DNA from: Chersky-840 sp963848335
GTDB taxonomy: Bacteria > Actinomycetota > Acidimicrobiia > Acidimicrobiales > UBA8190
Assembly (NCBI GenBank): GCA_963848335.1
Contig: CAWKDD010000001.1
Location: forward strand, 1,550,001 to 1,614,000
Length of the DNA stretch: 64,000 nt
Reading direction: 5' to 3'
In this document: piece after piece, positions 9,262 to 18,794 of the stretch
Layout: each line of letters begins with the position of its first letter
Position numbering within the stretch: the stretch's first letter is position 1
The notes under the pieces: model-generated
Database searches by the model: none
What the model saw: the letters and a program-made list of their open reading frames with translations, nothing else
What the model was told of the DNA's origin: nothing
Program-made: the position numbers and the translations under genes

Positions 9262-10557
9262 ATGGGGGTCCATTCCAACAAGCCGATCGACTTCCTGGTG
9301 GCGATCGTCCTCATCGTCATCACCGTCCCCATCTGCCGGAAGGTCTCCGACATCGAGAAGGACGAGGGCCTCATACGGCCTGTTGATGGTGGCCATGGTG
9401 ACCCACCTCGTGTTCACGATCGTGTCGCTCTACGTGGTCAACCACGTCTACCACGGCATCACCGACTACACACGCTACGTCAACCAGGGTGCCATCATCG
9501 GCCGGCACTTCGACCGGTTCGACTTCACCTTGCCCTACAGCGTCTCCCATCAAGCTGCTCGGGGAGGGTTCGGTGAGCGTCGCCGCCGGCGTCGTGTTCG
9601 CCATCGTGGGCGTGAACAAGATCGCCGGGTTCTTCGTGTTCAGCTGGCTCGCCTTCCTGGCCACGATCTGCTTCTACCGGGCGTTCTCGGTCACCTTCCC
9701 CGAGGCCAACCGCCGGCGCTACGCCTATCTCGTCTTCTTCCTCCCCTCCCTGCTGTTCTGGACCTCGGCGATCAGCAAGGAAGCGATGATGTATCATCTC
9801 GCTGGGCTCATGGCCTACGGCGCCGCCCTCGTGCTCACCCAGGGCAGAGGCGGCGTGGGGCTCCTCGTGATCGGCACGATCATCGGGGTCTACGTCCGGC
9901 CCCAGGAGATTGCTGTTGTTCCTGGGAGCGTTCGCCATCGCCGGGGTCTTCCGGCGTCGCGGCAACAAGCGGTCACTGCGCGGCATCCGGCGCATCCTGG
10001 TCATGGCCCTGCAGGCCGCCTTGCTGATCGCGGCGGTGACACTGGCCCAGCAGCTGGGTAAGACCGCGCCCGTGTTCAACCTCACCCAGCTCTCCCAGAA
10101 CAACCGGGGCCAGGCCAGCAGCGTCACCTACCACCCCGGGCCGGCCGGCTACCCGCAGCGACATCTAGACCGTCTTGTTCGACCCGCTCCCGTTCGACGC
10201 CCACGGCAACACCCAGCAAGTTGGCGGCGTTCGAGAACACCATCATCCTCATCCTCATCCTGATCTCGCTGCGCCGCATCAGGCTCTTGATCCGCACCGC
10301 CTTCCTGCGACCGTACGTGCTCCTGGCCGTGCTCTACTCGGTCGGCGTGGCCCTATGCCTTTGCCGCGCTCGGGAACCTGGGGCTCATCGACCGGGAGAC
10401 GGATCATGCTGTTGCCCTTCCTCATGATCCCCCTGGCGATCCCCATCGCGCCCAAGGGGCGCCCCAAGTTCGAGTGGGAGCTCAGCGCCGCGCAGCGCCG
10501 CAAGCGCAAAAAGCCCAACAACGCGGTGGTCCGCCTCCGTGCGGAGCGGGACGCTGA
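9262..10557 (+). pseudogene. Wzy/EpsG-like polytopic membrane protein, broken by many frame changes
   Basis: Pieces in successive frames read as one membrane protein: PIDFLVAIVLIVITVPICRK, VTHLVFTIVSLYVVNHVYHG, GVVFAIVGVNKIAGFFVFSW, FFLPSLLFWTSAISKEAMM, IGTIIGVYVRPQE, LFLGAFAIAGVFRRR, and a basic tail WELSAAQRRKRKKP. The LPSLLFW-S-x-x-x-KEA segment is typical of EpsG/Wzy-type polymerases and related actinobacterial membrane proteins. Frame changes fall near 9380, 9550, 9910, 10170, 10220 and in 10360-10420, each in the +1 direction. Either the gene is decayed or this stretch is poorly sequenced. It starts at ATG 9262, about 30 bases after the Wzz-like gene, which fits a polymerase/co-polymerase pair. 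The exact 3' end is uncertain. Confidence 0.6.
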
Positions 10558-10563
10558 GCCGGC

Positions 10564-12537
10564 TCACGGGGTCCAGGTGTCCGCCCACGCCTGGAACATG
10601 AGCACGTCCCACAGCTCGTACTGACGGTCGTGGCGCCCCGACAGGTGCTCGGCGCCACAGGTGCCGGACCGGCCCCGGCGGCCAGCACGCCGTCGCGCTC
10701 CAGACGGCGGGCGTCGAGCAGGTCCTCGGCCCACGGCCGCAGCGGACCCCGCAGCCAGGCGCCGAGGGGGATGCCGAAGCCTGCCTTGGGCCGTTCGACG
10801 AGCTCGGCGGGGACGTAGCGGTGCAGGAGGCGGCGCAACAGCCCACTTGCCGGTGCCGTCGCGGACCTTCAGCTCCAAGGGGAGCCGCCACGCCAGGGCC
10901 GCCACCCGATGGTCGAGGAAGGGCATGCGGCCCTCGAGGCTGGCCGCCATGGTGGCCCGGTCCACCTTGGTCAGGATGTCGTCGGGCAGGTACGTCATCG
11001 GCGTCGAGGTACATCATGCAGCTCGACGGGCTCGGCCCGACGTCGGCCACCGGCCCGGCTCCGACAACGCGGTGGGAGGCTCGACCCCGCCCCGCACCAG
11101 CCGACCCGGGTCCTGATGCGTGAGAAGCCAGGGCCACGTACGTCTCGTGCAGGTCGGCGGCGGGCAGGACCCGGGCGACCTTCTGCATCTTGGTCCCCGG
11201 TGTCCGCACGTCGAGGGACCGGGGCAGGAGCGGCCCCACCCGCTGCACGGCACGGTCCCACCACGCCGGGGGCACCGCACCCAGTGCCGCGCCCATCCAG
11301 GCGCCGCAGCGGCCGCGGCACCGGCTCGATGCGCCGCCAGAAGCGCTCACCCCAGGCGTAGCGGTTGTAGCCCCCGAACAGCTCGTCGCCACCGTCCCCC
11401 GACAGCGCCACGGTGACGTGCGCACGCGTGAGGCGGGCCAGGACCGCGGTAGGGATCTGCGACGAGTCGGCGAAGGGCTCGTCGTAGATCTCGGGGAGCC
11501 GCGGGATCACCTCCAGCGCGTCGGCGGCGGTGACGAACAGCTCGTGGTGCTCGGTCCCGAGGTGATCGGCGACCCGGCGGGCGTCGGCGGCCTCGTCGTA
11601 GGCGGCGTCGTCGAAGGCGATGGTGAAGGTCTTCACCTTTGCCGTGTGCTGCGCCTGCATCAGCGCCACCACCAGCGACGAGTCGATGCCGCCGGACAAG
11701 AACGCTCCCAGCGCCACATCGGCGTGCATGCGGATGCCGACCGCGTCGCGCAGCACGGCGTCGAGCTCGTCGAGCACCGCCTCCTCGGGACCCGTTTCCC
11801 GTGAACGACGCCCCGTCCTCGGCCACGGCGCGCAGCGACCAGTACGGCGACCGGGTTCGGGCAGGGTCCCCGCCGGCGGTGCGCTCCTCGAAGGTCACCA
11901 CCGTGCCCGGCGCCAGCTTGGCGACGCCCCGGTATGCGCTGTAGGGGGCGGGCACGCAGTTGTGACGGAAGTACAGGGCCAGGGCGTCGCGGTCGAGCTC
12001 GGGGGTCGAAGGCGTCGTGGGCACGCAGCGCCTTGAGCTCCGAACCGAAGAGCAAGGCACTCGCCCATCCAGCCGTAGTAGAGCGGCTTCTCGCCGAAGC
12101 GGTCGCGCACCGAGGTGCAGGCGACGTTCCCGGCGGTCCCACACGGCCAGAGCGAACATGCCGTTGCACCGGGCCAGCGCCTCGTGCACCCCCCAGCGCT
12201 GCACCGCGCCCACGAGCACCTCGGTGTCCGAGGAGCCGCGGAAGCGCTCGCCGGCGGACTCGAGCTCGGCGCGCAGGTCGGGGAAGTTGTAGATCTCGCC
12301 GTTGTAGGCGACGACGTAGCGGCCCTCCGACGATGCCATGGGCTGGTGCCCGTGGAGGGAGAGGTCGATGATGGCCAGGCGCCGGGTGCCGAGGCCGAGC
12401 CCGGCCCCGTCCTCGAGGAACGTGCCGGCGTCGTCGGGCCCGCGGTGGCGCAACGTGTCGGTCATGGCGCTCAGGCTCGCCGCCAGCTCCTCGTGGCGTC
12501 CGGGGCGCCGGTCCCAGAAGCCCGCTATCCCGCACAT
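10564..12537 (-). pseudogene. asnB: Asparagine-synthase-like glutamine amidotransferase, broken by many frame changes
   Basis: The ATG at 12535-12537 gives MCGIAGFWD, with the N-terminal nucleophile Cys2 of class II glutaminases, followed by RHRGPDD, RRLAIIDLS, YNGEIYNF and SSDTEVL. The synthetase part has the PP-loop FLSGGIDSSLVVAL, then HHELFVTAADAL, SGDGGDELFGGYNRY, and DILTKVDRATMAASLEGRMPFLDHRV. It ends in QYELWDVLMFQAW. Together these cover a full AsnB of about 650 residues, but reading it needs roughly nine frame changes (near 12100, 12060, 12005, 11800, 11320, 11120, 10995, 10840 and 10640). In polysaccharide loci such proteins (WbpS type) often amidate uronic acids, which fits the UDP-uronate genes nearby. 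True pseudogene or bad sequence cannot be separated here. Confidence 0.8.
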
Positions 12538-12582
12538 GGTTCGAAGGCCAGCGCCTCCGGGTCCTCTCGCCCTCACGGTTTG

Positions 12583-12588
12583 TAGGAT
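12583..12588 (+). promoter_or_regulatory. Possible -10 element in the asnB/GT4 divergent gap
   Basis: TAGGAT lies in the 114-base divergent gap, 64 bases before the GT4 start, in an AT-richer patch (TTTGTAGGATAG). The reverse strand of the same patch reads TATCCTAC and could serve asnB. No clear -35 is visible. Confidence 0.25.
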
Positions 12589-12651
12589 AGGGGTGCGGAT
12601 CTGAGCCAGACGGTGGCTCGAACAGGCCGGGACGGCCCCGGTGCCACCGGC

Positions 12652-13815
12652 ATGAGCGTGGGGGGACGGGTGGAGCAGGGCGCCAGGGTCTCGGTCGCCC
12701 CCCGGGGATGCCGGGTGGTGACCACGTCGATGACGGCCAGGTTGCTGCTCGGACCATCAGCTGCGGGCCATCGACGAGGTGTCGTGGAGCGTGGTCAGTG
12801 GTGACGCCGTTCCCGGACCCGCCCCAGGACGTGTCGGTGCAGGTCGTCCCCATCCGCCGGGAATTCGCCTTCTCGGACGTGGCCGCCTTCGTCGGGCTGT
12901 GGCGCTGCTTCCGGCGCAACCGCTTCGACTTCGTCCAGACCCACACGCCCAAGGCGTCGTTCCTGGGGCTGCCCGCGGCGCGCCTCAGCGGCACCACCGC
13001 CATCTACACCATCCACGGCGCGCTGTACTTCCGGGACAACGGACGGCGCCAGAACCTCCTCGGATGGCTGTTCGAGAAGTGGTGCTGCACCTGGGCCCAC
13101 GTGGTGCTGGTGCAGAGCACCGAGGACCAGGAGGTCCTGCCCCGGGCCCGGATCTGCCCGGCCGCCAAGATCCGCTACGTCGGCAACGGCGTCGTGCTCG
13201 ACCGCTTCACCCCGTCGCCGCAGTCCGACTCGCAGTCCGATGCGCAGTCCGGGAGCCAGTCCACGGCGCCGGCCCGGGCGTGGCCTACCGTGCTCATGGT
13301 GAGCCGGCTGGTCCGCGAGAAGGGCTGCGTGGACTTCCTCGCCCTGGCCCGGGCCCTGCACGGGCGGGCCGACTTCGTCCACGTGGGCCCGGTCGAGCCC
13401 GACCAGCGCGACGCGCTGACGGCGCAGGAGATCGCGGCGGCGTCGGGGGACGTCTCGTTCGTCGGTGCGGTGCGACGACGTGCGTCCCTACCTGGCGGCG
13501 GCCGACGTCGTCGTCCTCCCCTCGTACCGGGAGGGGATTCCCCGTGTGGCCATGGAGGCCGCCGCCGCGGGCCGGCCCGTCGTGGCCTACGACGTGCGCG
13601 GCGTGCGCGAGGTCGTCGACCCCGCCACGGGGCTCCTCGTGCCCCGGGGCGACACCGCCGCCCTCACCGCCGTCGTCGCCGGGCTCCTCGACGACCCCGA
13701 ACGACGCGCCGCCGTCGGGCTGAGGTGCCAGGCTCGCGTGCTGGAGCGGTTCTCGGAGGACAACGTCATCGCCCGCCTGCGCGGGGTGTACGCCGAGCTG
13801 GCGGGGGCGGCGTGA
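12652..13815 (+). CDS. GT4-family glycosyltransferase, three frameshifts
   Basis: About 387 residues. The N-terminal half reads VTTSMTARLLLG, then DHQLRAIDEVSWSVVSGD, then VVPIRREFAFSDVAAFVGLW and THTPKASFLGLPAARLSG, as in GT-B acceptor domains. The C-terminal half has VLMVSRLVREKGCVDFL, PYLAAADVVVLPSYREGIPR (the E-x-G-x-P donor-site pattern) and VREVVDPATGLLVPRGD. Frame changes occur near 12752, 12810 and 13468. The PIRREFAFSDVAAF and THTPKASFLG segments recall WbpH/PglA-like GalNAc transferases. The stop overlaps the GTG of the deacetylase (GTGA), so the three plus-strand genes form one transcript. Confidence 0.72.
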
Positions 13816-14555
13816 CGGGTCCGGTGTGCGTGACGGTGGACGTGGAGGACTTCTACGACGGCATGGCCGTCCTCGGCCACGACGTGGCGCGCCCCGCCGG
13901 CGTCCAGAGCGGGCTGGGACCGCTTGCTCCAGCGCCTGGAGGCCCAGCCCGGCAAGCCCAAGGTCACCCTGTTCGTGGTGGCCAACTACGCCCCCGCGGT
14001 ACGCGGCGAGCTGGCCGCCTTCGCCGCCGCCGGCCACGAGATCGCCAGCCACGGTCCCGACCACGGCCGTCTGCCACGTGGGGGCACCGAGGAGTGGTTG
14101 CGCAAGGGGCGCGAGATGCTCGAGGACCTCCTCGGGCTCCCGGTGCGCGGGTTCCGCTCACCGCGCTTCGACATCCCCGAGGACGCGGGGCTCGCCCGCT
14201 ACCGCGACGCGCTGGCCGCGGCCGGCTACCGCTACGTGTCGGACACGTCGTGTCTGGGGGCGTCGTCGCCGGTGCGCGAGGTCCCGGTGCTGTCGTGGCG
14301 CGGCATCCGGGTGGGCGGGGGGAGCTACCAACGGCTCCTTCCCTTCGCGGCCGTGGCCGCCGCAGCCCGGCATCGCCGGCGCCGGCGGTGCTCTATTACC
14401 ACTCCTACGACTTCGACGGGTCCCTGCCGGGCCTGGGCGCGGTGCGCTCGCCCATGCTGGCCCGGCAGCTGCTGGGCCGCGGCCGCATCGCGCCGATCGT
14501 GTGGCGCCTCACCGAGAAATACGGAAGCGAGACCTGCGGACATGTCGCCGGCTGA
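13812..14555 (+). CDS. Polysaccharide deacetylase (NodB-like), two frameshifts
   Basis: About 248 residues. NodB-fold features are the start VTVDVEDFYDG (catalytic Asp-x-Glu-Asp region), TLFVVANYAPAV, and EIASHGPDHGRL (the metal-binding H-x-x-x-H, here SHGPDH). FRSPRFDIPED (substrate Arg loop) and a late YYHSYDFDG follow. It probably removes N-acetyl groups from a HexNAc in the glycan. Frame changes are near 13920 and between 14365 and 14385. The GTG start overlaps the upstream GT4 stop, and the end overlaps the methyltransferase start by 14 bases. No signal peptide is seen, so it may act in the cytoplasm on lipid-linked intermediates. Confidence 0.75.
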   Translation: MTGPVCVTVDVEDFYDGMAVLGHDVARPAGVQSGLGPLAPAPGGPARQAQGHPVRGGQLRPRGTRRAGRLRRRRPRDRQPRSRPRPSATWGHRGVVAQGARDARGPPRAPGARVPLTALRHPRGRGARPLPRRAGRGRLPLRVGHVVSGGVVAGARGPGAVVARHPGGRGELPTAPSLRGRGRRSPASPAPAVLYYHSYDFDGSLPGLGAVRSPMLARQLLGRGRIAPIVWRLTEKYGSETCGHVAG

Positions 14556-15168
14556 GTTCGACACCTACTTCCACGACCGCGCCTCGCGCTTCGCCGCGTT
14601 CTACCGCAGCGAGCCCGTGGCCCGCCTGCTCGGGCGCGGCCCGCTGTTCGACCGCCTGCGCGGGGGCGTCGACATCGTCACCGGCCTCGGAGCCCGGCAC
14701 GTGCTCGACGTGGGATGCGGGAGCGGCCCGCTGTTCGCGCCCCTCGCGGCTCGGGGCGTCCACGTGACCGGGATCGACCCCGCCCCCGCCATGGTGGCAC
14801 TGGCCCGCGCCGAGGCGCAGCGGCACCCCGGCTCGGTGACGGTGCAGGAACGGGGATGGGAGACCGTCGACGAGCACGACGCCTACGACGCCGCCGTCGC
14901 CCTGGGGGTGTTCGACTACGTGGACGACCCCGCCGACCTGCTCGGGCGGATGGGCCGGGCCGCACCCCACGTGGTCGCCTCGTTCCCCGCCCCCGGGCTC
15001 CGCCTCGAGCTGCGCAAGGTGCGCTACGGCGCCCGGGGGGTGCACGTGCACGGCTACCGGCCCGACGACCTGCGCCGTCTGGCGTCGGCGTCGGGACTCG
15101 TCGTCGTCGAGCTCAGGCCCCTGGGCCGCGCCGGGTACCTGGCGCACTTCGCGCGCCCCGGCGCCTGA
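14542..15168 (+). CDS. SAM-dependent class I methyltransferase
   Basis: Intact, 208 residues. The SAM motif I is HVLDVGCGSGPLFAPLAARG (about residues 53-72), followed by VTGIDPAPAMVALARAEA (acidic loop) and AVALGVFDYVDDPADLLGRM (post-I/motif II region). It starts at ATG 14542 inside the end of the deacetylase gene. Substrate is unknown; a sugar or lipid-linked glycan is likely from the context. Its 3' end overlaps the convergent GT4 gene by 56 bases, an unusually tight arrangement. Confidence 0.82.
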   Translation: MSPAEFDTYFHDRASRFAAFYRSEPVARLLGRGPLFDRLRGGVDIVTGLGARHVLDVGCGSGPLFAPLAARGVHVTGIDPAPAMVALARAEAQRHPGSVTVQERGWETVDEHDAYDAAVALGVFDYVDDPADLLGRMGRAAPHVVASFPAPGLRLELRKVRYGARGVHVHGYRPDDLRRLASASGLVVVELRPLGRAGYLAHFARPGA

Positions 15169-16289
15169 GGCCGCGGGCGAAGAGGGGCTCGAGGAACGAG
15201 AGCCAGCACGCCGCCACGGCATCGAGGCTGAAGCGCTCCAGGCAGCGCCGGCGCGCCGCCTCGCCCATGACCCGGCGCAGCTCCGGCGACAGCACCAGAC
15301 GCGACGTGGCCTCGACCATGGCCTCGAGATCGTCGACGTCGACGACGAACCCGCCCTTCCCGTCCTCGACGATGGAGCGCACCCCGGGCACGGCGGTGGC
15401 CACCACCGGCAACCCGGTCAGCCCGGCCTCGATGAGCACGCCGGGCATGCCTTCGCCCGTGGGGAGGCTCGGGAAGACGAACACGTCGGCTCCCCGCAGC
15501 ACCTCGGCCACGTCCGAGCGCGTCCCGAGCAGCTCCACCCCGGCATCGGCGGCGGGGCCCGCCAGCAGCGGGGGCGAGAGGACCGTCGCCGCACGCCACG
15601 GCGCGCACCTCGATCCCGCGCCGGCGCAGGGCGGCGACGACCTCCACGAAGCGCTGCGGGCGCTTGCCCTCGGTGAGGGCGCCCACGAACGCCACCACCG
15701 GCACCGCACGCTCGGGTGGGGGACTCGCCGGGGTGGAACTCCTCGGGGTCGCGCCCGTTGGGGGCGAGCACCGAGCGGCCGGCGGGGACGCGCAGCAGGC
15801 GGCGGCACTGCTCGAGCACCTCCTCCCCCTCGGCCGCCACGACGTCGGCCCGGCGGACCAGCGCCCTCCACAGCGCCACACGCGCCCGGCCGGGCGGCGT
15901 GCTCGAAGGTGCCGGTGGCGTAGTAGGCGAGGGGCCGCCCCGTCCCCGCCACGGCCGGCACCAGGTACTTGAGCGGGTCACCGCCGTGGGCGATCACCAC
16001 CAGAGGGTCGCGGCGCCGGAGCACCGCCCGCAGGCGCAGCGCCAGGCGGGGGTCGTAACCCACCGCGGGCGTGTCCCCGGCCCGGATGGTCGAGAGCGAG
16101 GTCGACGGGGATCTGGGCCGGCCCGGCGAAGAGGCTGAGCAGCCGGTGGTGCCGTACCCCGGGCACGTCCAGCACGGTGGCCAGGGCCCGGGCCTCGCGC
16201 TGGGCTCCGCGCGCCGTGGCGGTGGGGATGACGTGCAGGACGAGGGGCGCGCCGTCGCCGGGCGAGGCGCCTCCGGGATGGGCCGGCAT
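15113..16289 (-). CDS. GT4-family glycosyltransferase, four frameshifts
   Basis: About 391 residues. The parts read in order: PLVLHVIPTATARGAQREAR, then VIAHGGDPLKYLVPAVAGTG, RRADVVAAEGEEVLEQCRRL, VVAFVGALTEGKRPQRFVEV, VELLGTRSDVAEVLRGADVF, and PSLPTGEGMPGVLIEAGLTG with the donor-binding E-G-x-P. VRSIVEDGKGGFVV follows. Frame changes lie near 16090, 15900, 15720 and 15590, all +1. It starts at ATG 16287-16289, or GTG 16295, which overlaps the stop of the upstream GT4. The two are paralogous retaining transferases probably adding consecutive sugars. Specificity cannot be told. Confidence 0.7.
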
Positions 16290-16291
16290 GC

Positions 16292-17488
16292 TCACCGGGG
16301 GCGCCTGGCGTCGAGGAGCTCGCGGTACAGCGCCTCCACGGCGCGCGCCGCCCCGCGCACGTCGAACAGCGCACTGCGCGCCAGGGACGCGTCGGCCAGG
16401 CGGGACCGCAGCGCTCGGGTCCCGGGCCAGGCGCGCCACCGCCTCCGCCAGCAGGTCGGCGCGCCCCGGGGGCACGAGGAGGCCTTCGACGCCGTCGGTG
16501 ACCACGTCGGGCACTCCGCCCACGGTGGTGGCGACCACCGGCAACCCCGCGCTCATCGCCTCCATGAGCGCCACGGGCAGGCCCTCTTGGTGCGAGGGCA
16601 GCACGAACAGGTCCGCCCCCGCCATCAGCCGGGGGGTGTCGGTGCGGGTGCCCGAGGAAACGCAGCTGCCCGGAGAGCCCGGCCGCCTCGGCCGCCCGCT
16701 CCAGGTCGGCCTGGAGCGGGCCCCGCCCCACCGAGAAGAAGCGGACCGGGGCGCCCGCCGCGTCGGCCAGGCGGGCCGCCTCGAGGAGCACGTCGTAGCC
16801 CTTCTCGCTGCGCAGGTTGGCGACGGTCAGAGCCAGCACCTCGTCGTCGCCCACGCCGAGCTCGGCGCGCACGGCGCGCCGCAGTTCCGTGCGCTGCTCG
16901 AGGAGGGCGGCGAACCGGGCGCGATCCACGCCGTGCACCACCACACGGGCCCGCGGGCGCAGGGCCGGGGGCAGGGCGTCGCGCGCCGCCGTCGACACCA
17001 CGATGAGCGCCTGGTCGGCGCCGACGGTGGCCCGGTTGACCGCCTTGGTCACCACGGCCGCCTTGTTCCACAGGCTGTGCTCGGTGTACACGAGCACGGG
17101 CCGGTTCCGGCGGGGCCACGCTCAGGGCGACGAGACGTCCGAGGGCGGCGGTGTAGGGCAGGTGCGAGTGCAGCACGTCGAAACGGCCCCGCACGAGCAG
17201 GCGACGCAGTGCCACCGTCCAGCGCAGGTCCACGCTGGCCGATCCGCCCAAGCTGTGCACGGGGACCCCGGTGGCCTGCATGGCCGGGACCAGGGCGTCC
17301 TGGGCGGCGAGGACGTGGGCCACCTCGTAGTCGAAGCGCTCCCGGTCCCGGGCCGCCACCACGTCGACGAGCAGCCGCTCGGCACCGCCGAGGCCGAGGC
17401 CTTTGATGAGCAGGAGGACCCGGGGACGCGACGCGGCCCGGCCGGAGGTGCCGGCGGGGCCGGCGACGGGCGTTTCCCCTGGTGACAC
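16292..17488 (-). CDS. GT4-family glycosyltransferase, three frameshifts
   Basis: About 398 residues. The N-terminal GT-B signature VLLLIKGLGLGGAERLLVDV is clear, then DVLHSHLPYTAALGRL, TEHSLWNKAAVVTKAVNRAT, and VVHGVDRARFAALLEQR. The C-terminal half has LALTVANLRSEKGYDVLLEA, DLFVLPSHQEGLPVALMEAM (E-G-x-P) and GVPDVVTDGVEGLLVPPG. Frame changes are near 17115, 16650 and 16425. The GTG start is at 17486-17488; the stop overlaps GTGAGCATG of the next gene. It reads away from the regulatory module before the exostosin-like gene. Confidence 0.72.
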
Positions 17489-17634
17489 GCGGCGATGGTA
17501 GTGGCGGGCGGGGACGGTCTGTCACCATCGCCGCACGGAGCGCACTACTCTCGGCCCACTGGTTCGCCGGCCGACTGGTGGGCGGAGCATGGGTGCCGGT
17601 GCGGATCGGAGCCGGGGAGATCGCGTTGTCAACC
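17473..17634 (+). promoter_or_regulatory. Duplicated upstream control module, copy A
   Basis: This stretch matches copy B at 19510-19657 in two blocks. The first (17473-17551) aligns without gaps to 19510-19588, starting TTTCCCCTGGT and ending in GCGCACTACTCT, where TACTCT at 17546-17551 is a candidate -10. The second (17581-17634) aligns to 19602-19657 with a 2-base gap and contains GGCGGAGC, CCGGGGAGATCGCG and TTGTCAACC, which in copy B is the RBS and first codons of wzm. The spacer between blocks is 29 bases here and 13 in copy B. The first block overlaps the start of the divergent GT4. It is probably a promoter plus translation leader. Confidence 0.5.
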
Positions 17635-17673
17635 GCAGGCCCGGGACGAGCAGGCTGCCCCACGTGCCGATGA
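17626..17673 (+). CDS. Possible 15-residue leader peptide overlapping the next gene
   Basis: TTG 17626 follows GGGGAGA at SD-like distance and opens a 15-codon frame whose TGA (17671-17673) overlaps the ATG at 17670 of the exostosin-like gene. In copy B of the same module the equivalent TTG is the wzm start. The peptide begins Met-Ser-Thr, like the wzm product (Met-Ser-Thr-Thr). It may be a remnant of a copied gene start that now couples translation. Expression is unproven. Confidence 0.35.
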   Translation: MSTAGPGRAGCPTCR

Positions 17674-18785
17674 AGGTCTTCGTCGACGCCATGGCGAACC
17701 ATCCGCTGGCCGCCACGGTGCGCACCCTGGCCGACCAGCCGGCTGCGACCCATGCGCTGGCGGCCTCGCCCGAAGAGGCCGACCTCATCGTGTTGTGCGG
17801 GAGCTTCACCCGCGATCCCCATCTGCTCACCGGGCACCCCCTGTACCGGCGGTTCCGGTCCAAGACGGCCGTCTACTCCTGCGACGACCACTACTGCCCG
17901 TTGGCGCCGGGGGTCTACGCCTCCCCGCGCCGCGGGCTCAGCACCGTCCTCGGGCGCGTGCAGAGCCACGCCTACGCGTCGAGCTACGGGCTGCGGGCCA
18001 ACGCCGCCGTCCTCGACGCCGCCGGTCACCTGGACCGGGGGGCCCAGGTCCCCAAGTCCCTTCTGTGCAGCTTCGAAGGCTCGTCGACGTCGCGACTGCG
18101 CCGCCGCCTCTTCGCGCTCGACGTCGACCCCGAGGAGGCGCACATCCGCGACACGTCGTCCTCGTACCGTCATTTCGTCGAGTCGCCGTCCCGACGACAG
18201 GGCGCGGCCCAGGAGCACTACGTGACGACCATGCTCTCCTCGCACTTCGTGCTGTGCCCGCGTGGAGTGGGAACGGGGACGCTGCGCCTGTTCGAAGCCA
18301 TGAGCCTCGGGGTGGCTCCGGTGCTGCTCTCGGACCGCTACGTCTTGCCCCGCGGTCCGGCCTGGGACTCGTTCCTGGTCCGCATCCCCGAGCGCCGGGC
18401 CGGTGACGTCGTCGCCATCCTGCGCCCCCTGGCGCCACAGAGCGAGGCCCGCGCCCGACTGGCGCGCGCCGCCTGGGAGCAGTGGTTCGCGCCCGAGGTC
18501 CTCTTCGATCGCCTCGTGGACGCGGCGGCCTCGGCGCGCGCCGCAGGCGAGGCGGTCGACGGGCTCTACCGGGTGCTCGACCCGGCCATGGCACTGGCAC
18601 TCGCCGGGCGCAGCCGGGCGCGTCCGGTGGCCGGCGCCGCCCTGACCCGGGTCCGGCGCGCCGGCGGGGGGCGCGCCGGCGGAGTCGGTGACCAGGCCGC
18701 CGCCGACCTGGCGCCATGGCATCCTGGTCTCTCCGAGCGGTTCGAGCCTACGGAGTTCGAGCCCACGGCGGTCCGAGCCCACTGA
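17670..18785 (+). CDS. Exostosin-like (GT47-type) glycosyltransferase
   Basis: Intact, 371 residues from ATG 17670. The exostosin-family C-terminal signature is clear: SSHFVLCPRGVGTGTLRLFE followed by AMSLGVAPVLLSDRYVLP. The N-terminal part has LIVLCGSFTRDPHLLTGHP and YSCDDHYCPLAPGVYASPRR. Eukaryotic relatives build heparan sulfate and plant pectin or xyloglucan chains; bacterial ones occur in capsule loci. It probably transfers a sugar in the cytoplasm, as no signal or membrane helix is seen. The stop is 9 bases before the next methyltransferase. The Arg/Pro-rich tail after residue 310 is poorly conserved. Confidence 0.72.
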   Translation: MKVFVDAMANHPLAATVRTLADQPAATHALAASPEEADLIVLCGSFTRDPHLLTGHPLYRRFRSKTAVYSCDDHYCPLAPGVYASPRRGLSTVLGRVQSHAYASSYGLRANAAVLDAAGHLDRGAQVPKSLLCSFEGSSTSRLRRRLFALDVDPEEAHIRDTSSSYRHFVESPSRRQGAAQEHYVTTMLSSHFVLCPRGVGTGTLRLFEAMSLGVAPVLLSDRYVLPRGPAWDSFLVRIPERRAGDVVAILRPLAPQSEARARLARAAWEQWFAPEVLFDRLVDAAASARAAGEAVDGLYRVLDPAMALALAGRSRARPVAGAALTRVRRAGGGRAGGVGDQAAADLAPWHPGLSERFEPTEFEPTAVRAH

Positions 18786-18794
18786 AGGGACGTC

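Noticed and set aside
10564..12537. Programmed frameshifting as an explanation for the broken asnB
   Set aside because: About nine shifts in one gene, at unrelated places, are not plausible for recoding. Sequence error or decay is simpler.
17473..17551. Enteric JUMPstart/ops element
   Set aside because: GGTAGTGGCGGG resembles ops only loosely. The exact ops core is absent and no RfaH homologue is visible in the window.
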